Shown: piece after piece, positions 1 to 12,800 of the stretch
Layout of the letters: the number at the start of each line of letters is the position of its first letter
Numbering within the stretch: position 1 is the first letter of the stretch
Assembly (NCBI GenBank): GCA_033182465.1
Contig: CP137321.1
Coordinates: 186,001-250,000, forward strand
DNA: 64,000 nucleotides
Reading direction: 5' to 3'
From: Sanghuangporus weigelae
Taxonomy: Eukaryota > Basidiomycota > Agaricomycetes > Hymenochaetales > Hymenochaetaceae
Program-made: the position numbers and the translations under genes
Notes under the pieces: generated by a model
The model's input: the letters and a program-made list of their open reading frames with translations, nothing else
The model's database searches: none
What the model was told of the DNA's origin: nothing

Positions 1-1512
1 GTAGAGCATTCAGAAGAAACTTGTATACTCCAGCGAAGCTTCCTAAAAATCAAACTGGTTGATAGACTATGGAGGATGGGAAAACTAAGAATTACCGAGC
101 ATTGCAGCAAATCTAAGCGAGTCTTCGCCAAAGATGGCCTTTCGGATGAGCGAAAACCGGAATTGACTGAGCCAGTACATTGTCGGAAGGAAGTCATGTT
201 TTACGAGACAAATACGGTGACGACCTACCGAGGCATTCTTGAAATGCGGAATAGCAGAACAAAGATATTAAACCCAGATCTCAGAGCGAATCCGAGTGTA
301 CCGGCACCTAACACAAGTACAGTATGCATCGACAACTTCTAACTAAACTTAGTGATGAAAAAGGGACTTACGAATACCGCCGCGCCCAGCATGTTCAAGG
401 CACTCCATCAAAGTATGCAACTCTATGGCAGGTTCACCTCTATCCCTCCATACCATCTTTCGAGCGTCTCTCAACGCTTCCTGGTAATTTGCTAGGACAA
501 CCAGATTCTATATGATAAGTCCAATGAGTGAAGTTCCTCTACAAATAAGAACACTTGTGATAGGCAAACACACCTCAAAGGAAGTCATGACCTTGCTCCT
601 CGATGGCATTCTAGATAGCCGCCCTTTCGAACTACCCTCCTCTAGATCCTCGGTCATTTCTGCGTCGCTAAACCTGCCGTCTTATAAAATTGCGAAAGAA
701 TGTAATGAAGGGCAGACGCGTTGGGGATTGGGAAAGGTGGAAAAAGACGCGTGCCGAGCAGCCAAGTAGAAAGCAGACGAAAACACGTGCCGCCGGGAGC
801 GGGGAAAAACACGCGATAACAACACAAAAAATAAAATAAAATAACGCTCTTTCTTTCCCTCCTTATGGTCGGAAACAATTCAGTCCAAATGCATGCACTT
901 GTGACTATCGGTACGTGATAAGTTTCTGTGTTCTGTAATGCTCTTAGACACTGCAGTATCGGAGGAAATGCGCAGTGAAGTTGGAAACGCCCTGCGGACT
1001 TGAATCAAAGCAAAATTTGTCTTTAACCCTTCATGCAATCATACTTTCATTCACTACATGCTGTGGTATAGTTATGGCTGGTCTTGTTTATTTCTTATCG
1101 TTCAGTGACTCGGATTTCTGCGGAAGGCGCCGAACCGTGAGCTCGAAATCAATTCGAGATGGGTGCATCAAGACGGAATCAAGCTCGGGAACCCAAGGAC
1201 TCCATTCAACCATATATCTAAACGTTGATTATCAGACGGAGTCACAGACCTTGTCCATGCACTCTAATGACTCTCTAGCTCTCCGTTCAGCATGATTTCT
1301 CGCCTTTAGCTGTGTCAATTCTTTACTTTTGCCCGATTTTGATTGCCGAAGTTATTGCCCAAGAGCCAGTGGCGATCGATTTACACGAAGCTCCCGCCTG
1401 CGCTAGTTGAATTACATTTCTTCCCTAATTCGACAGTAATCATGTTCTTTCCAGTCATACATCTCTGTTATTCTAATTGATATTGATAGACTGCTCTTCT
1501 AGCAAGCGCTAG
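1..1512. other. Gene-free left edge
   Basis: No reading frame here resembles a protein family I know, and the open frames are short and overlap in all directions. There is a CACGTG at 784-789 and an A-rich run near 825-845. It may hold upstream exons or the promoter of the VPS10-like gene that follows, but I could not join any frame convincingly to it. Confidence 0.4.
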
Positions 1513-3833
1513 CGAGATATATGTTACTCATGTGACGAAGGTCGAACTTGGAAGGAAGCAGATCTGCCTCCTGATAAGCATAGGGACATCACCATGCACC
1601 CGTACGACAACCGTTTTGTGTGTAGACCAACGAATTCACAGGAACGATTACTGAGCTGTCTCTTATCAGGCTTTGCTCTCAACTCTCGATGGCATCATCT
1701 ATCGAACATCCGATCAGGCCATGACATGGCAGACCGTTGTACCACCTGCGCCTCCGTCATCTTACCGGAACCACTTTGCCTTCCACTTTAAAGTACCTGG
1801 AGTCGCAATCTTCGATGGAAAACGATGTGTACCTTCACAGCGCTGGCCCGGGGAAGAAATCTGCCACACAGACTACTATATCACTCGAGATTCTTCTGAA
1901 CCAACTCTCCTCTTACGCGATGCTCAGATGTGTCTTTTCGCGAGTTCTCTCAAAGATATCGCTGACAAGGAGCATCCTGATCTCATTCTCTGCGTGGTCA
2001 TCGATGAATTGGAAAGTTCACAACGATCAAGTCGACTCCTTGCTTCAATCGACATCTTTCGAAATGACAAGCGAGTCGTCGACATTACGTTAGACGGTAC
2101 CCCATATCAAGTTACTGGCATAACCTCCAGGGGCAAATTCGTGATTGCATTCCTAAAATCTCACAATCCCCTAGATCTTAACCTCCTGAAAGTCATAAGC
2201 TCCGATCTGCAGCATTGGGAACGACTTCGCTTGGCTTCATCAAAAGTCCATCACTATCCGGTTTCTACCTTCCCTCTCACGGAAAGCAAACTAGGCACGT
2301 TTGAAGGTTATTTAGGACTACCATTTACTCTATATGTCAGCGATGCTAAAGGAAGCAACTTCGTCAAATCCCTTGAAAACGTTATCAACACGGGACGGCT
2401 CGGCACCTTCGAATATGACAGGATCGAGGGTGTCGAGCATGTAATAATGATGAGCGTGGTTGCTAATTCTGACGAGACACGCGAACTTGAGGGGAAACAG
2501 CTCCGAAGTCGGATTTCCTTTGACGATGGTGAACTCTACGGTTATTCTTTTTTTTAATGCGAATTTTTCTGATTAAAAAGGTAGGCTCTACGTGGAGATG
2601 CCCCACTCCTTCCTTGGAAGATGCTTCCAGCGCAAGAGTAGCTTGTAATCCCAACGATGAAGAGACGTGTTCACTGCATTTCCATTGACCCACGCGAACA
2701 AAATTCGTGTTCAATCGCAAAGAGGCTGAAGGGACGGGAATCAGTTCCTCAGCACCCGGGGTTATCAGAGTTGGTTCTATAGGGTCCCATTTAGCATCTT
2801 ATGAAGGCTGCGACACGTTCATCAGCACTGATGCCGGACTTACTTGGAGGAAAACCGTAAGCGGCCCCTATCGATTTGGGTATGCCAATTATGGGAGTGT
2901 GATCGTGCTCGTCAAAGACGTCGACGATACGGACGAAATGCTTTACTCAATAGATTCCGGGCAATCATGGTAGGTTACGTTAGCATTTATACAAAAACAT
3001 AGCTATCATCTGAATTTTTGATGCCTGCACTTTCTATAGGAACGTGATCCATTTAGGACACAGAATCATTCCGATCCAGCTCTCCCCTTCCTCGATCTTG
3101 ACGTCTGAGAACTTCCTCCTCATTGGTCTGATTCCACTCCAAAACAACTTGCACGAGAACAGAAACCTCGGATTTTCATCCGCAGAGGTCCAGGTCCTCG
3201 TTGTCTCTCTAGATTTCTCTTCGTTGGATCGACAAGAATGTACTGCGGAAGATGACTTTGAGAAATGGTACCTACAAGACGGCTAATCGAACGAATGCAT
3301 ATTGGGGCATAAAGCGAGCACTCGCTAACTCACTCAGTCACGCTCTTATCTGAAGTTATCATGACTGTAACAAGGAATGGTATTTGCGCAACGGGACTGT
3401 CGCATCAGCGACAATTTCCACCTTAATTCAATCAAAGGAAAGGAACTGAAGAGAACTGCCCTTGCGGACGAACCGACTACGAGTGGTACGAACCACTCCA
3501 GCGTATTTTCACTTTTATCAAATCCGAATTGACTCTGAAACTAGTGATGCCAATTTCACTAGGCAGGATGGTGTCTGTGTATCGATGATCCCGGATTCCA
3601 TCCGCGAAGATGCTTGTCAATCCAATAACAAATATTCCATTTCGTCCGGGTATAGAGTGAAGGTGGGAGATACTTGTGACAAGGACGGCAATGTCATTTT
3701 AGAGGAGCCAGTGGAGAAGTATTGCGATCCTCTTGAAATGCCAGAAGGCGAAGAAGGGCATAGAATTTTTGTTGTGCCTACTCCTGCCGAGACGATTCTA
3801 ACAGAATGCCCTAGGAGCAAATGGGACCTGTAA
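1513..3833 (+). pseudogene. VPS10/sortilin-domain gene fragment
   Basis: Successive pieces match the fungal vacuolar sorting receptor Vps10: DEGRTWKEADLPP (about 1536), an Asp-box-like strand TSDQAMTWQT (about 1700), a long stretch at 1690-2540 ending near RISFDDG, CNPNDEETCSLH (about 2650), STDAGLTWRK (about 2830), YSIDSGQSW (about 2945), then DFSSLDRQEC (about 3215), ENCPCGRTDYEW (about 3453) and a Cys-rich tail to 3833. Vps10 binds carboxypeptidase Y in the late Golgi. Fungal Vps10 normally has two such domains, a transmembrane helix and a cytosolic tail. Here only about one domain is present and no membrane helix follows the Cys-rich part. The pieces lie in different frames, with a stop just after CSLHFH that no obvious intron removes. 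I read it as a decayed duplicate; a divergent short paralogue with missed introns is the alternative. Confidence 0.55.
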
Positions 3834-4221
3834 TAAAAGACCTGTGGAGCACGGATCTTGCCTTCCCTGTATTTGTTGTCTTCGTTTGTACTCTAGTATT
3901 ATGACTTTTTGCATTAGAATTGTAGTCGTCAAGTAGCTATGAAATGCAAGGCTTTCTGCAGACTGTGAAATTTCAAAATCGCGAGTACCGAACCTTCATC
4001 GACCAAAGAGTCTCCCAGACCATCGAAAGGTGCCAGCTTCAATCGAGAAAACCTGAATTACGATACCAACAAAGCTCAAACACAAATAACATAAGACGAG
4101 ATATCAAGGTGTCGCGAAGTGGAGGCGGTACCGGAAGGGCGAAGGGTATCAAGAAACTCGCTATAAAATGATTAACACTGCGAGGAAAGGCATTTTTTTG
4201 GAGAGACTCTACAAAACTAGC

Positions 4222-5986
4222 TTAGAGTGGAACTTCCACTGTCGCGCCGATATCATCGTCGGCCTCGTCGACATGGACAACGCGATCCTTTTCCTTCTCA
4301 ATTGGGTCGGGAGGGGGGACCTCCATAGGTACGGCTGAAGGTGGAGGGGATGATGGTGTTTCTTCTCTTCCTTTCCCTTTAGCCTTCACATACTCTTCCC
4401 GTGCATCCTCCTCGACACTCTTTCCTTCTTCCTCATCCTCCGCATAGCCGCTATCGTTATCACTTGGCGATACGGTGACTTTAGACTCGGCCCTAGATTG
4501 CGACTGTGACGCTGAATTTGGCAAGGGAGGGACGGGAGGCGCCGTTTCCTTTGTCGGCGAGGAAGGTGGGAACTTGAAGTTCCGATCCATCGTCCCGCTT
4601 CTGGCATGTCGTTCCGCAGCAGAGGTCGGCGAACGTATACTTCTCCGACCCGAAGCCGAATCGACGCTCTCTCTCTCATGCCCTTCTTCTGCGTCATTTT
4701 CATCTGCTTCCGCAACAGTTGTAACGCCGTTTGGCTTGGACTTTGTAGGCGGACCTTGATTCACGAAGGAAGAAGCTGAGGGTTCAGATTGTTGTGTGGA
4801 TGAACGTCGTGGAGGTGGCATCGACGCGCGGTTCCCCGCACCCGATGTCGGACTTGTCGCTGTGTCCCGATTCGAACGCTGGAGTGACACCTGCGACATT
4901 GATTGAGGTCTCGTGAACGGTGCAGATGATAATGGCGAGCTGGGCGTCGTCCCCAAGTAAAACTGGGAAATCGGGACCATCCTACAAGAGAACATGAGAT
5001 TAGCCAAGTTCATCGTAAGAATTTGAAATGGAGAGAACTGACTTTCGTTCTGAATGACAAGCAAGGATCCATTGAGGCTGTACGATTGGTATGCTAACCT
5101 GCAGTGCCCGCTGATACTCGACGCTTGGACCAGCGTTCGCTCCTGAGCCCTCACCAGCAGGCGTAGTGCACACAAAATGCGTCGTGTCAATCTGGATCTT
5201 ATCGCTCCACCTCGCACGCATCTCGCGCAAAGCCTGTTTCACGTTCTCCAAGAGCACCTTATCTTGCACCGTCCCGAAGCAGACGCTGATACCAGACGTG
5301 TCCTGCATTGTGTGTGTTCGTACGCGCACCATGTTACTGGGGTATGTTCCGGCGGAGGTGCGTAAGATGAGCTGGAAGGTGTAGTCTGTGTTGAGCTCCA
5401 ACCCTGTGAGCTTTGTGGATGTGTTATGACGCGGCTGAGGAATAGCAGCTAGGCGAACACCGTTACGGTAGATATCTAACGAACGCAACGTTGCAGTTGC
5501 CAAGCGTAATTCTGGCCATTCGAGGGTCACTGATGTTTGCGTGATGTTGCGTACCTGACAATGCACGGGTATAAGGTAAGCAAGACAATCATCGGAAGAA
5601 GTATCAATCCACCATCATGTCGACATACTTCGAGTTTGGGAGGCTGAGGCGTATCGACACCAAACGTCTCGTAAACCTCTTTCTGCAAATCCCAGAACTC
5701 TTGATCTCTCTTCTTTTCTTCAGCAAGATTGCGATGCACGGCAATGTTAACTATCGAGCCCGCTGTCGCGCCAGGCGGTAACAGGATTGAAGGGAACTCG
5801 ATAAGATGCGCGCGTTCCCCGAGCAGGATCTACAGTGCGTTAGATTCCAGTATAATGGTCCGTCAATTAACCTTACCGCCATACCGGCGTCTAGGCAAAG
5901 AAGTCAATACCTACTCTCCTGAGCAAAACGAATAGCTTACCCAATTTTCCGACTGTAAACATGAAGCTCTCTGGTGATTTCGCCAT
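4222..5986 (-). CDS. CHS5: Chitin biosynthesis protein CHS5 (exomer subunit)
   Basis: Chs5 is the scaffold of exomer, the trans-Golgi coat adaptor that exports chitin synthase and other cargo to the cell surface. The start MAKSPESFMFTVGKLG (5986 to 5941) is followed by an intron and then an N-terminal dimerisation region (EFPSILLPPG, HRNLAEEKKR). Next come an FN3 domain (NITQTSVTLEWPEL to RVRTHTMQD, about 5560-5290) and a BRCT domain (SGISVCFGTV to PQWILACHSE, about 5285-5050). This order FN3-BRCT is diagnostic. After a short intron (about 4984-5043, joining SERK to MVPISQFYLG) comes a long Ser/Pro/acidic tail, as in other fungal Chs5 proteins. The stop is TAA at 4224-4222. It is divergent from the eS12 gene with 294 bp between start codons. 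Confidence 0.92.
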
Positions 5987-6087
5987 GGCCGCAATAATGA
6001 TGTCGTGGAAGCAGCACAAGAGCAATGAACGTGACGCGAAAACACGCCCAAAAGGGTAACGTCGATCACCGATTGGATCACACACTC

Positions 6088-6093
6088 CACGTG
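6088..6093. promoter_or_regulatory. CACGTG E-box in the CHS5/eS12 divergent promoter
   Basis: CCACGTGG lies in the 294-bp gap between the two start codons, about 100 bp from CHS5 and 190 bp from eS12. It matches the core bound by bHLH factors such as Cbf1 or Pho4. The same hexamer is in the other three compact head-to-head promoters of the window. Function is inferred. Confidence 0.45.
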
Positions 6094-6280
6094 GTCGTGA
6101 GAGAGTTGACGACGCACGGACCAGCGACAAATATTTCATGCGTGCCCATCATCAAGTGCGCAGTTTCTCTACATCAACGATAGCGGAAGAAGACATCCAT
6201 TTCTTTCTCTCTTTCTCGTTCAACGAAAAAGGTCAGTATACCGGGATAATGACGAATTCAGGTTCTGACGATGTGGCAGG

Positions 6281-6778
6281 ATGTCTGACGCTGGAGATGA
6301 AGTTCAAGTCGATGCCCCGGCTGAGGTCGAGGTCAGCGAGGCGCCTAAGGGTAAATTGTCTGTTGAGGACGCGCTAAAGGTAGCTATATCTCTAGCTCCA
6401 TGGTTTTGAAGAGAGTTCTAAAAGTGTTCTGATCCATAGCAAGTCCTGAAAAACGCGCTCGTACACGACGGTCTCGCGCGTGGTCTACGTGAATGCGCTA
6501 AAGCGCTCGACAAGCGCCAGGCGCATCTTTGCGTGCTCGTCGAAACCTGCACGGAGGCAGAGTACCTCAAACTCATCGAGGCACTCTGCGCGGAGCACAA
6601 GATTAACCTCATCAAGGTCGGAGACGCGAAAGTTCTCGGCACATGGGCTGGTTTGTGCAAGATCGATCGTGAGGGCAACCCGCGCAAAGTTGTCGGATGT
6701 TCGTGTGTTGTTGTTAAGGATTATGGTGTTGAGAGTGAGGGCTTGAATGTCCTGCTCGATTACTTCAAGAACCGCTAG
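6281..6778 (+). CDS. RPS12: 40S ribosomal protein eS12
   Basis: Small-subunit cytosolic ribosomal protein of the L7Ae/L30e/S12e fold. Two exons (6281-6379 and 6440-6778, intron 60 bp) give 145 residues, the usual length. An acidic, poorly conserved N-terminus is followed by the conserved core: [56 protein letters not shown] and the C-terminal [10 protein letters not shown]. The start at 6281 gives [10 protein letters not shown], like other fungal S12 proteins. The intron begins GTAGCT and ends CCATAG, and the frame joins as ALK-QVLKNAL. Confidence 0.95.
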
Positions 6779-7578
6779 GTGAGCATTTTGATCTTTTCAT
6801 TCATATTTCCTGTTCGTTACCTTGTTTGTCTTGTGAGATGACAAATAGACTCCCTCAACAGAGAGAAAGTTGCTTTTCTCTTTGAAGATACCAGTCTATC
6901 CGGAATCATTATAAGCTATCTGATAATTTCACTTGATCCCTTGACCACCATCGAGTTTAATCCTTTAGCTGACCTCATGTCCTACTCTAGACGGTGTATC
7001 ATGTAGCATCACACGTTCTTCGTCAAAACTATAGCATTGTAGCAATGTATCAAAATGATCTGTTGCAATGTCGAGAAATTTCATTCGGACGGACGTGCGA
7101 GTTCTTGGTTGATATCCGCTGAATTACCTAAGCAATTTTCTCCTATCACCTCGAGCGCCGGTGCAATTGTGCCTCCGTCGACGACCCTTGCAATGTACGA
7201 GACGAGAACTATATTAGTTCCCCGCAAGTAAACAAATAAATTAAATGTGGAATAAAGTGCTTCCAGCCCTGGCTTCCGAAGATCGGGGAGCATTAAAATA
7301 ATCCATCCATGGACTAGGTTATCGGGAAGAGAAAGGAAACTTGATGGCATCGCCAGATTACTGTTACTGTTATAAGACGATGACCTCGGCTCGTGTCTCC
7401 TCTTCTGCATCTTGCTCTTCAACCACTACCATCGCCACCATCGGTGCCACTTTCTCGATTGTATCGTATACCGGAGGACGAAGAAATCTGGCGCGGCGCA
7501 AGCGTCGACGTCTTGTCCTCTTGGGCGGGCCGAAATACTATATAAATAGCTTGTGCGACTGAAGAACGTGTAACAATT
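6779..7578. other. Intergenic region with a TATA box
   Basis: This holds the eS12 3' flank and the promoter of the next gene. TATATAAAT at 7539-7547 lies 32-40 bp upstream of the ATG at 7579 and is the only clear element. A small minus-strand frame at 7081-7422 has no recognisable domain and I do not call it. Confidence 0.4.
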
Positions 7579-9522
7579 ATGGCATCGAACTTTGGCATAG
7601 CTGTGTCTGATGTAGTTGCGGAGAGGGGTTTGTGGTACGGAAGACTCTGTACTAGTACGTGTTTTCCTTTGATTGCTATGTGCTATCCAGATGTTTGTTA
7701 CTTTGATGATTACTTATGCTGCTTCTTAGCCTCGTCCTCGGGCATTATCCTTTATGATCACCGTCCGTACTTCGTATTATCTCTCACTTATCACCTGCTC
7801 AACGAGTCTTGATGACGATGCAATAGTGATAACGTTCAGCGACGAAGTTCACTTAATCTGGGTGAGCGTTGGGCTTGTTTGCATATGCAGATCAATCCTG
7901 ATCTTCTGTCAAATCAGAAATCAAGATGGTCCGCCGGAAAAGCCTTGTTTCTAATTGTCCGTCGATATCATAGAGTTTTTTTCTTGGTCATGCGTGCCTA
8001 ACTCAGATCCGCAGAGTCGATATTATAATGTGTTCACTGTTTTGTGAGTACTACTCTAAAGGATATAAGAATTCTCTTACCCACGTTCTGCAGATTTAAC
8101 TCAAACAGTACGCCAAGTTGATGCTTCGAGAACTTCAGGCCATTAGTGCTGACCAATTCTCTGCAGTTCTATACTCTTCATCTATTAGTTCACAATTGTG
8201 CGTGGCTGATTGATATCAGAATTATTTAGACTTAACTGAATTATCTTGCAGATGTAAGAGATACTATGGCCTCTGCGGGAAGTGTCGTTTGATTTGACTC
8301 TATTCCTTAGGCTTTATCTGGCTCCGTTGGCAGGCGGTATCCGGAATTTTTGTATATGGTTTGACCGAAAGCGAGTGGGAAACTCTTAATATGTTCCGCT
8401 GCGCCAACTAAACATTGTTTTTGACGAACGATATTTTAGTTATCTTAATGCTGCGATTGTATGCGATGTACAGCTCTAGCAAACGGATTTTACTGGTGCT
8501 CGTTGTAGGCTTCTCGTCTGTCCTCATCGCGGAAATCATCATCCTCGTCCTCTCCACAAAAGCTCAGATTGGTACGTCTTTCTCCTCACATTATCCGTAA
8601 GACGATATCTGAAACTCCTTTACTTCATGTAGGTCCAGTCAACGCCGACCCCTCTCGTCAGCTCGATATGGCCACATGCATCCTGACCGATACCTGGCCG
8701 CTCTCATACCTGTATTGGATTCCATTCCTCGCGTTTGAATCCCTCCTCTTCGCGCTAGCACTCTTCAAGGGTTTCCAATCCGTGCGGGACCACGAGCTCG
8801 AATTAAACGCCGCGGGCTTTGGGCTCGGGTTCTGCCGTAAGGCACGCAGGAGCGGAGCTGGACGTGCGGCTAAGGCACTTGAGGTACTCATCAGGGACTC
8901 GATTCTATACTTTTTCGTGTACGTACCCTTGCGACTGTCATCTTGTGACGGCGTCCCTAACTCATAAACTTTTTTCGCTTACAGTATCTTTGCGGTATTT
9001 TTGGCGAATGCTCTGGCTTGGATGATTGATAATGTACGTAGTTCCGCACCTTTGTCCTTCCCACAATAATTTCTTAACTGTCTAATTTCCCGTTAGGGCC
9101 GTATTGGCGAAATCCCGGTTGGACTCGCAGTAGCACTCTCGACTGTCATGGCTCAGCGACTTCTCCTCAACATTCGCGAGAACTTCGAGAAACGGCGAGC
9201 GGGGGTCGACGCAAATGCATCTACTGCGGCTGCATCAGACACGTTCGCACTCAGCACGATGGCGTTTGATGGACTGTGCATAATTTCCGACTCGGAACCG
9301 GAGGCACGACGTACATCAAAGATCGAGCATGGATATCGGGAAGGACAAACGGAAACGATGACGGGAAGCATGTTCAGCGGGTCGACGGCTGTTTCGCCTG
9401 TTTCTCCTCTTGGAACAAGCACGGAGAACGGACCAGACGATATGCCGACGATGTGTGAAAGTCAGCGGAATCTATTTCGAGGTCAACACGTGAATGCAAA
9501 TACATCGACGTCGTCCATGTAA
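7579..9522 (+). CDS. DUF6533 multi-pass membrane protein
   Basis: A family expanded in Agaricomycetes, of unknown biochemical role. The DUF6533 signature is split by an intron: GIILYDH (about 7740-7762) and ITFSDEVHLIW (about 7828-7860). Later exons encode further hydrophobic helices (NDILVILMLRLYAMY; ILLVLVVGFSSVLIAEIII; PLSYLYWIPFLAFESLLFAL; a helix ending FFVIFAVFLANALAWMI), giving about seven segments. The cytosolic Ser/Thr-rich tail ends at 9522. At least five introns are needed; the exon between 7960 and 8410 is least certain. A TATA box lies just upstream. It is convergent with PDR-A. Confidence 0.75.
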
Positions 9523-9831
9523 GTCGTACGGAAAAGCCTGCGATTACTGACAAGTGTTGCCGAAAGGGCGTGAAAAGCAAAAATGGCTGAAGATAATCTA
9601 ATCTAGTTCAGTTCTCTTGAAATACTACCCTAGCTTTTGATACCTATCCTGTATTTACTAGCAATACATTACTCTGTTATTCAATATCATTCAAGTAACG
9701 AGTTTGGGATATCAAAGATAGGTCGATTCTCAACATTATCATTCTACTCGTGCGTAATAATATATTTATGAACAGCTGGGTGAAAGAAGATATCTCCGGG
9801 ATTAATTACAAGAAATGTGATTCAAATGATT
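9523..9831. other. Convergent 3' flank between the DUF6533 gene and PDR-A
   Basis: AT-rich spacer holding both 3' ends. No coding or repeat feature seen. Confidence 0.4.
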
Positions 9832-12800
9832 CTAGTGTCGTGATCGGATGCGGAAAATGTACGTCAAAGCATACGTGGCAGCGATCTAGACGTGATATTT
9901 CCATCAATGACCTTCATCCAAAGGTTGTACTAGACTGATTTGCTCACATTGAAGGCAACATAAACCATGAGTATTCCAAAGTCACGCCAGTGATTCTTGT
10001 AGAAAATATTGAAAGACAGTTCCAGGAATTGGTTCGTGAAACGATAAGGGCAGAATTCACAATTCGATATTGCATCCGGGTTCTGCAGATAACCTCCTGC
10101 GAAGGCAATGAAATTGTTCAAATATTGTCCGCACGTCTGACCATTGGGTGGTTCGATGATAGCTAATTCGGAGGGAGAGCAGCGTACTTCAGATCCTCCA
10201 AGAGCTAGAGTTCACCAAAATATTTAACAGTAAGCTGGGGCCTGTGGTAAAGGAACGCACTTTGTCCCAGTACACCCTCAATAAAGTATGTGAATGGCGC
10301 AACCCGGTACATCCACTTCCACCAACCGAGTTGAGAGTAAGGCTGTAAGACTCCAGCACTGATTTACTCCAAAAATCAGCATTCGTCCAACGGGTCATGT
10401 AAGACTTACAATACGATGATGAAAGAGAATAACACGCTGAAGAGTACGGAGTCGATGACAGCATTTGGCGACATCGAGGCAACAGCGTGCGACATTGTCG
10501 TATAGAAGAGGGGGAACCAGATCGAAATCACGAGGTACGTATATCCAGCTCGGTCGGAATCAAATCCAACAGTCCAGTACCAACACAAAAAGAGCAAAGT
10601 TGAGCCAAGAATATTCCATGGAATCTCAACAAGTAGAGCTGACGCCACTAATGATGTCCAGCTGTACATACGACTCGGGCGTTCGCGAGCTTGGTAGATG
10701 CTGAGGAAATTCAGGAACGGCACTTGGAGTTGATATGCATGCGCTGCTGAGATCATTGTTAGAATGAAGATTCCCTAATATTTCACTTGGTTGATCAAAA
10801 CCGCACGTGAGTCAATGCGTAATATCACATACGAAAATCTTGTCCTGTGTGCCCTGGACCGTGTTATTTGCTTGGAAGAACGTAAATCCGATGAAAAGCC
10901 CAGCTGCGACGTTCAAGAATTGCTTGGCCATTACATACGTCGGGTTCCGCCAATAGGCTATGTTTGCTCTCTTCGTCAATTCATACAGCTGGGCTATCCA
11001 GGGTGTAGCGAACTCGGATTGATGTGCCGCATGAACCGGAGGTCTTTTGCGTCCTTCTTCATGAATCTCACGGAGGCGGATCTTGAACTTGGCGGCCTCG
11101 TCGGACTTCTCCCAAACGTCATGCCAATCAATAGTTGATGTCGCTGTCGCACCTGCACCAATGACATCGAGCATCCACTCCGCACTGTATCATGATTTAA
11201 AGAGATTTAACATTGTGAGCTTAGTTGATGAGGCTCACGGATTATCCTTCTCTTCGCATTTTCTCGCACCGTTTCTCTCGAAGTAACTGATCAACGCCGA
11301 GCAGTTTGGTCCCAGGTCTCCGAAATAGACCATCTGTCCACCCCTTTGGAGTAGCAAGAGACGATCAAAAACTTGAAACAGTTCACCAGAAGGTTGATGG
11401 ATCCTGTTCACCAGACCAGAGTTTATAAGCAGTTCTTTTCGATTAGCTGAAACGGAAAGGGGCTCACGTGCAGAGAATCGCCTGCCCATGTTCTGCTAAG
11501 TCACGCAAAAAGGACATAACCGCCCAAGCAGACTGACCATCTAGGCCAGTCGTCGGCTCATCTAAAAACAGAAGTAGCCTGGGCTTTGCAGCTAACTCCA
11601 CGCCAATTGTTGTCCGCTTCCTGTGCTCGACGTCAAGAGTACCTACAATGGCATCGGCGTATTCCTCCATCCCGCACATCTTCAGACAGGTCTCTACACT
11701 AAATCGCATATCAATCAGTAACATATGACAAATTATGACTGCGCTACGAACTAGGCTTCTTTCTCGACAAGAGGGACATGTGCCGGCTGACGCAGTTTTG
11801 CGGAGAACAGAAGAGCTTCACGAACAGTTGTCTCAGGCAAATGCGTATCCAGTTGCTGACAATAACCGCTAGATCGTTCATCAGAACAAGTAATCGCCCT
11901 TACAAAAACAAAAACATACGTTTGAGCCTCGAAATCGCGGGGTAACGCTTGTCCGTTTACGAAGCGATCGCCTGTGACAACACCAATATCTGTGCGACCA
12001 GCAAGGACGTTGAGCAGAGTCGTCTATGAAAGAAGATATCAGCATTCTGCTGCGTGTAGACTTGATATATTCGCGTAAGTACCTTTCCGGCCCCAGATTC
12101 ACCCCTATCGAATACAGGACCACAAGCAACTAATCAGCAGGGAAACAAATCGGAAACAGGAAATCTATCCTTACATAAGCGCCGTCAATTTGCCTGGGAC
12201 GACATATCCAGAGACATCGTCGAGAAGAAGACGAGTTTCGCCCTTGCCGATGGGTACAGTGTATCGCAAGTTCTGCCATGAGAAGATATCAGACATATGC
12301 TGCGTCGTTGCCATCGCCTTCCCCGTCTGCCCAGTCGATTGCCTCGGTCGCCTTTTCTCTTCCTGATTATTTTCAGCGTAGCCCTTCTCTTCATCTGTCC
12401 CCTTAGATCCGCTGACATACGCTCTTCGAGCGTTGCGCTTGTACATTGTTGTCGCTGTCTCCATCTTGCTCGCAGTATTATATTCCGTGAACACCAATAG
12501 ACAGGCCAGGAGACCAAGAAAGAACGCTATATCGACACCAAAATTTCTCCAGAGATTGGAGTACGAATAGCCGTATGACAATTCCAAGAAGTGGTTTCCA
12601 TCGACAGTTGACTGTCCAGGCACAGACCCGACAGTCGTACAGACCTGATTTGCCAGCGAGACGTTCTCGTAACCCGGCCCGATGGGCACGATCTGCGAAC
12701 ACGTCCCGTTTAGAGTATGGAATTCATTCGCCATGACCGCTTCGAAACCATAACTGAGCGGCTGCATAAAGAGGAGGACGGAAGGAGCAGTTAATTTGCA

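Noticed and set aside
975-1295. Candidate N-terminal exon for the VPS10-like gene with a hydrophobic stretch
   Set aside because: The hydrophobic stretch is not at a plausible signal-peptide position and nothing in it matches the Vps10 N-terminus.
4386-4715. Basic 109-codon minus-strand frame
   Set aside because: Alternate frame of the low-complexity CHS5 tail.
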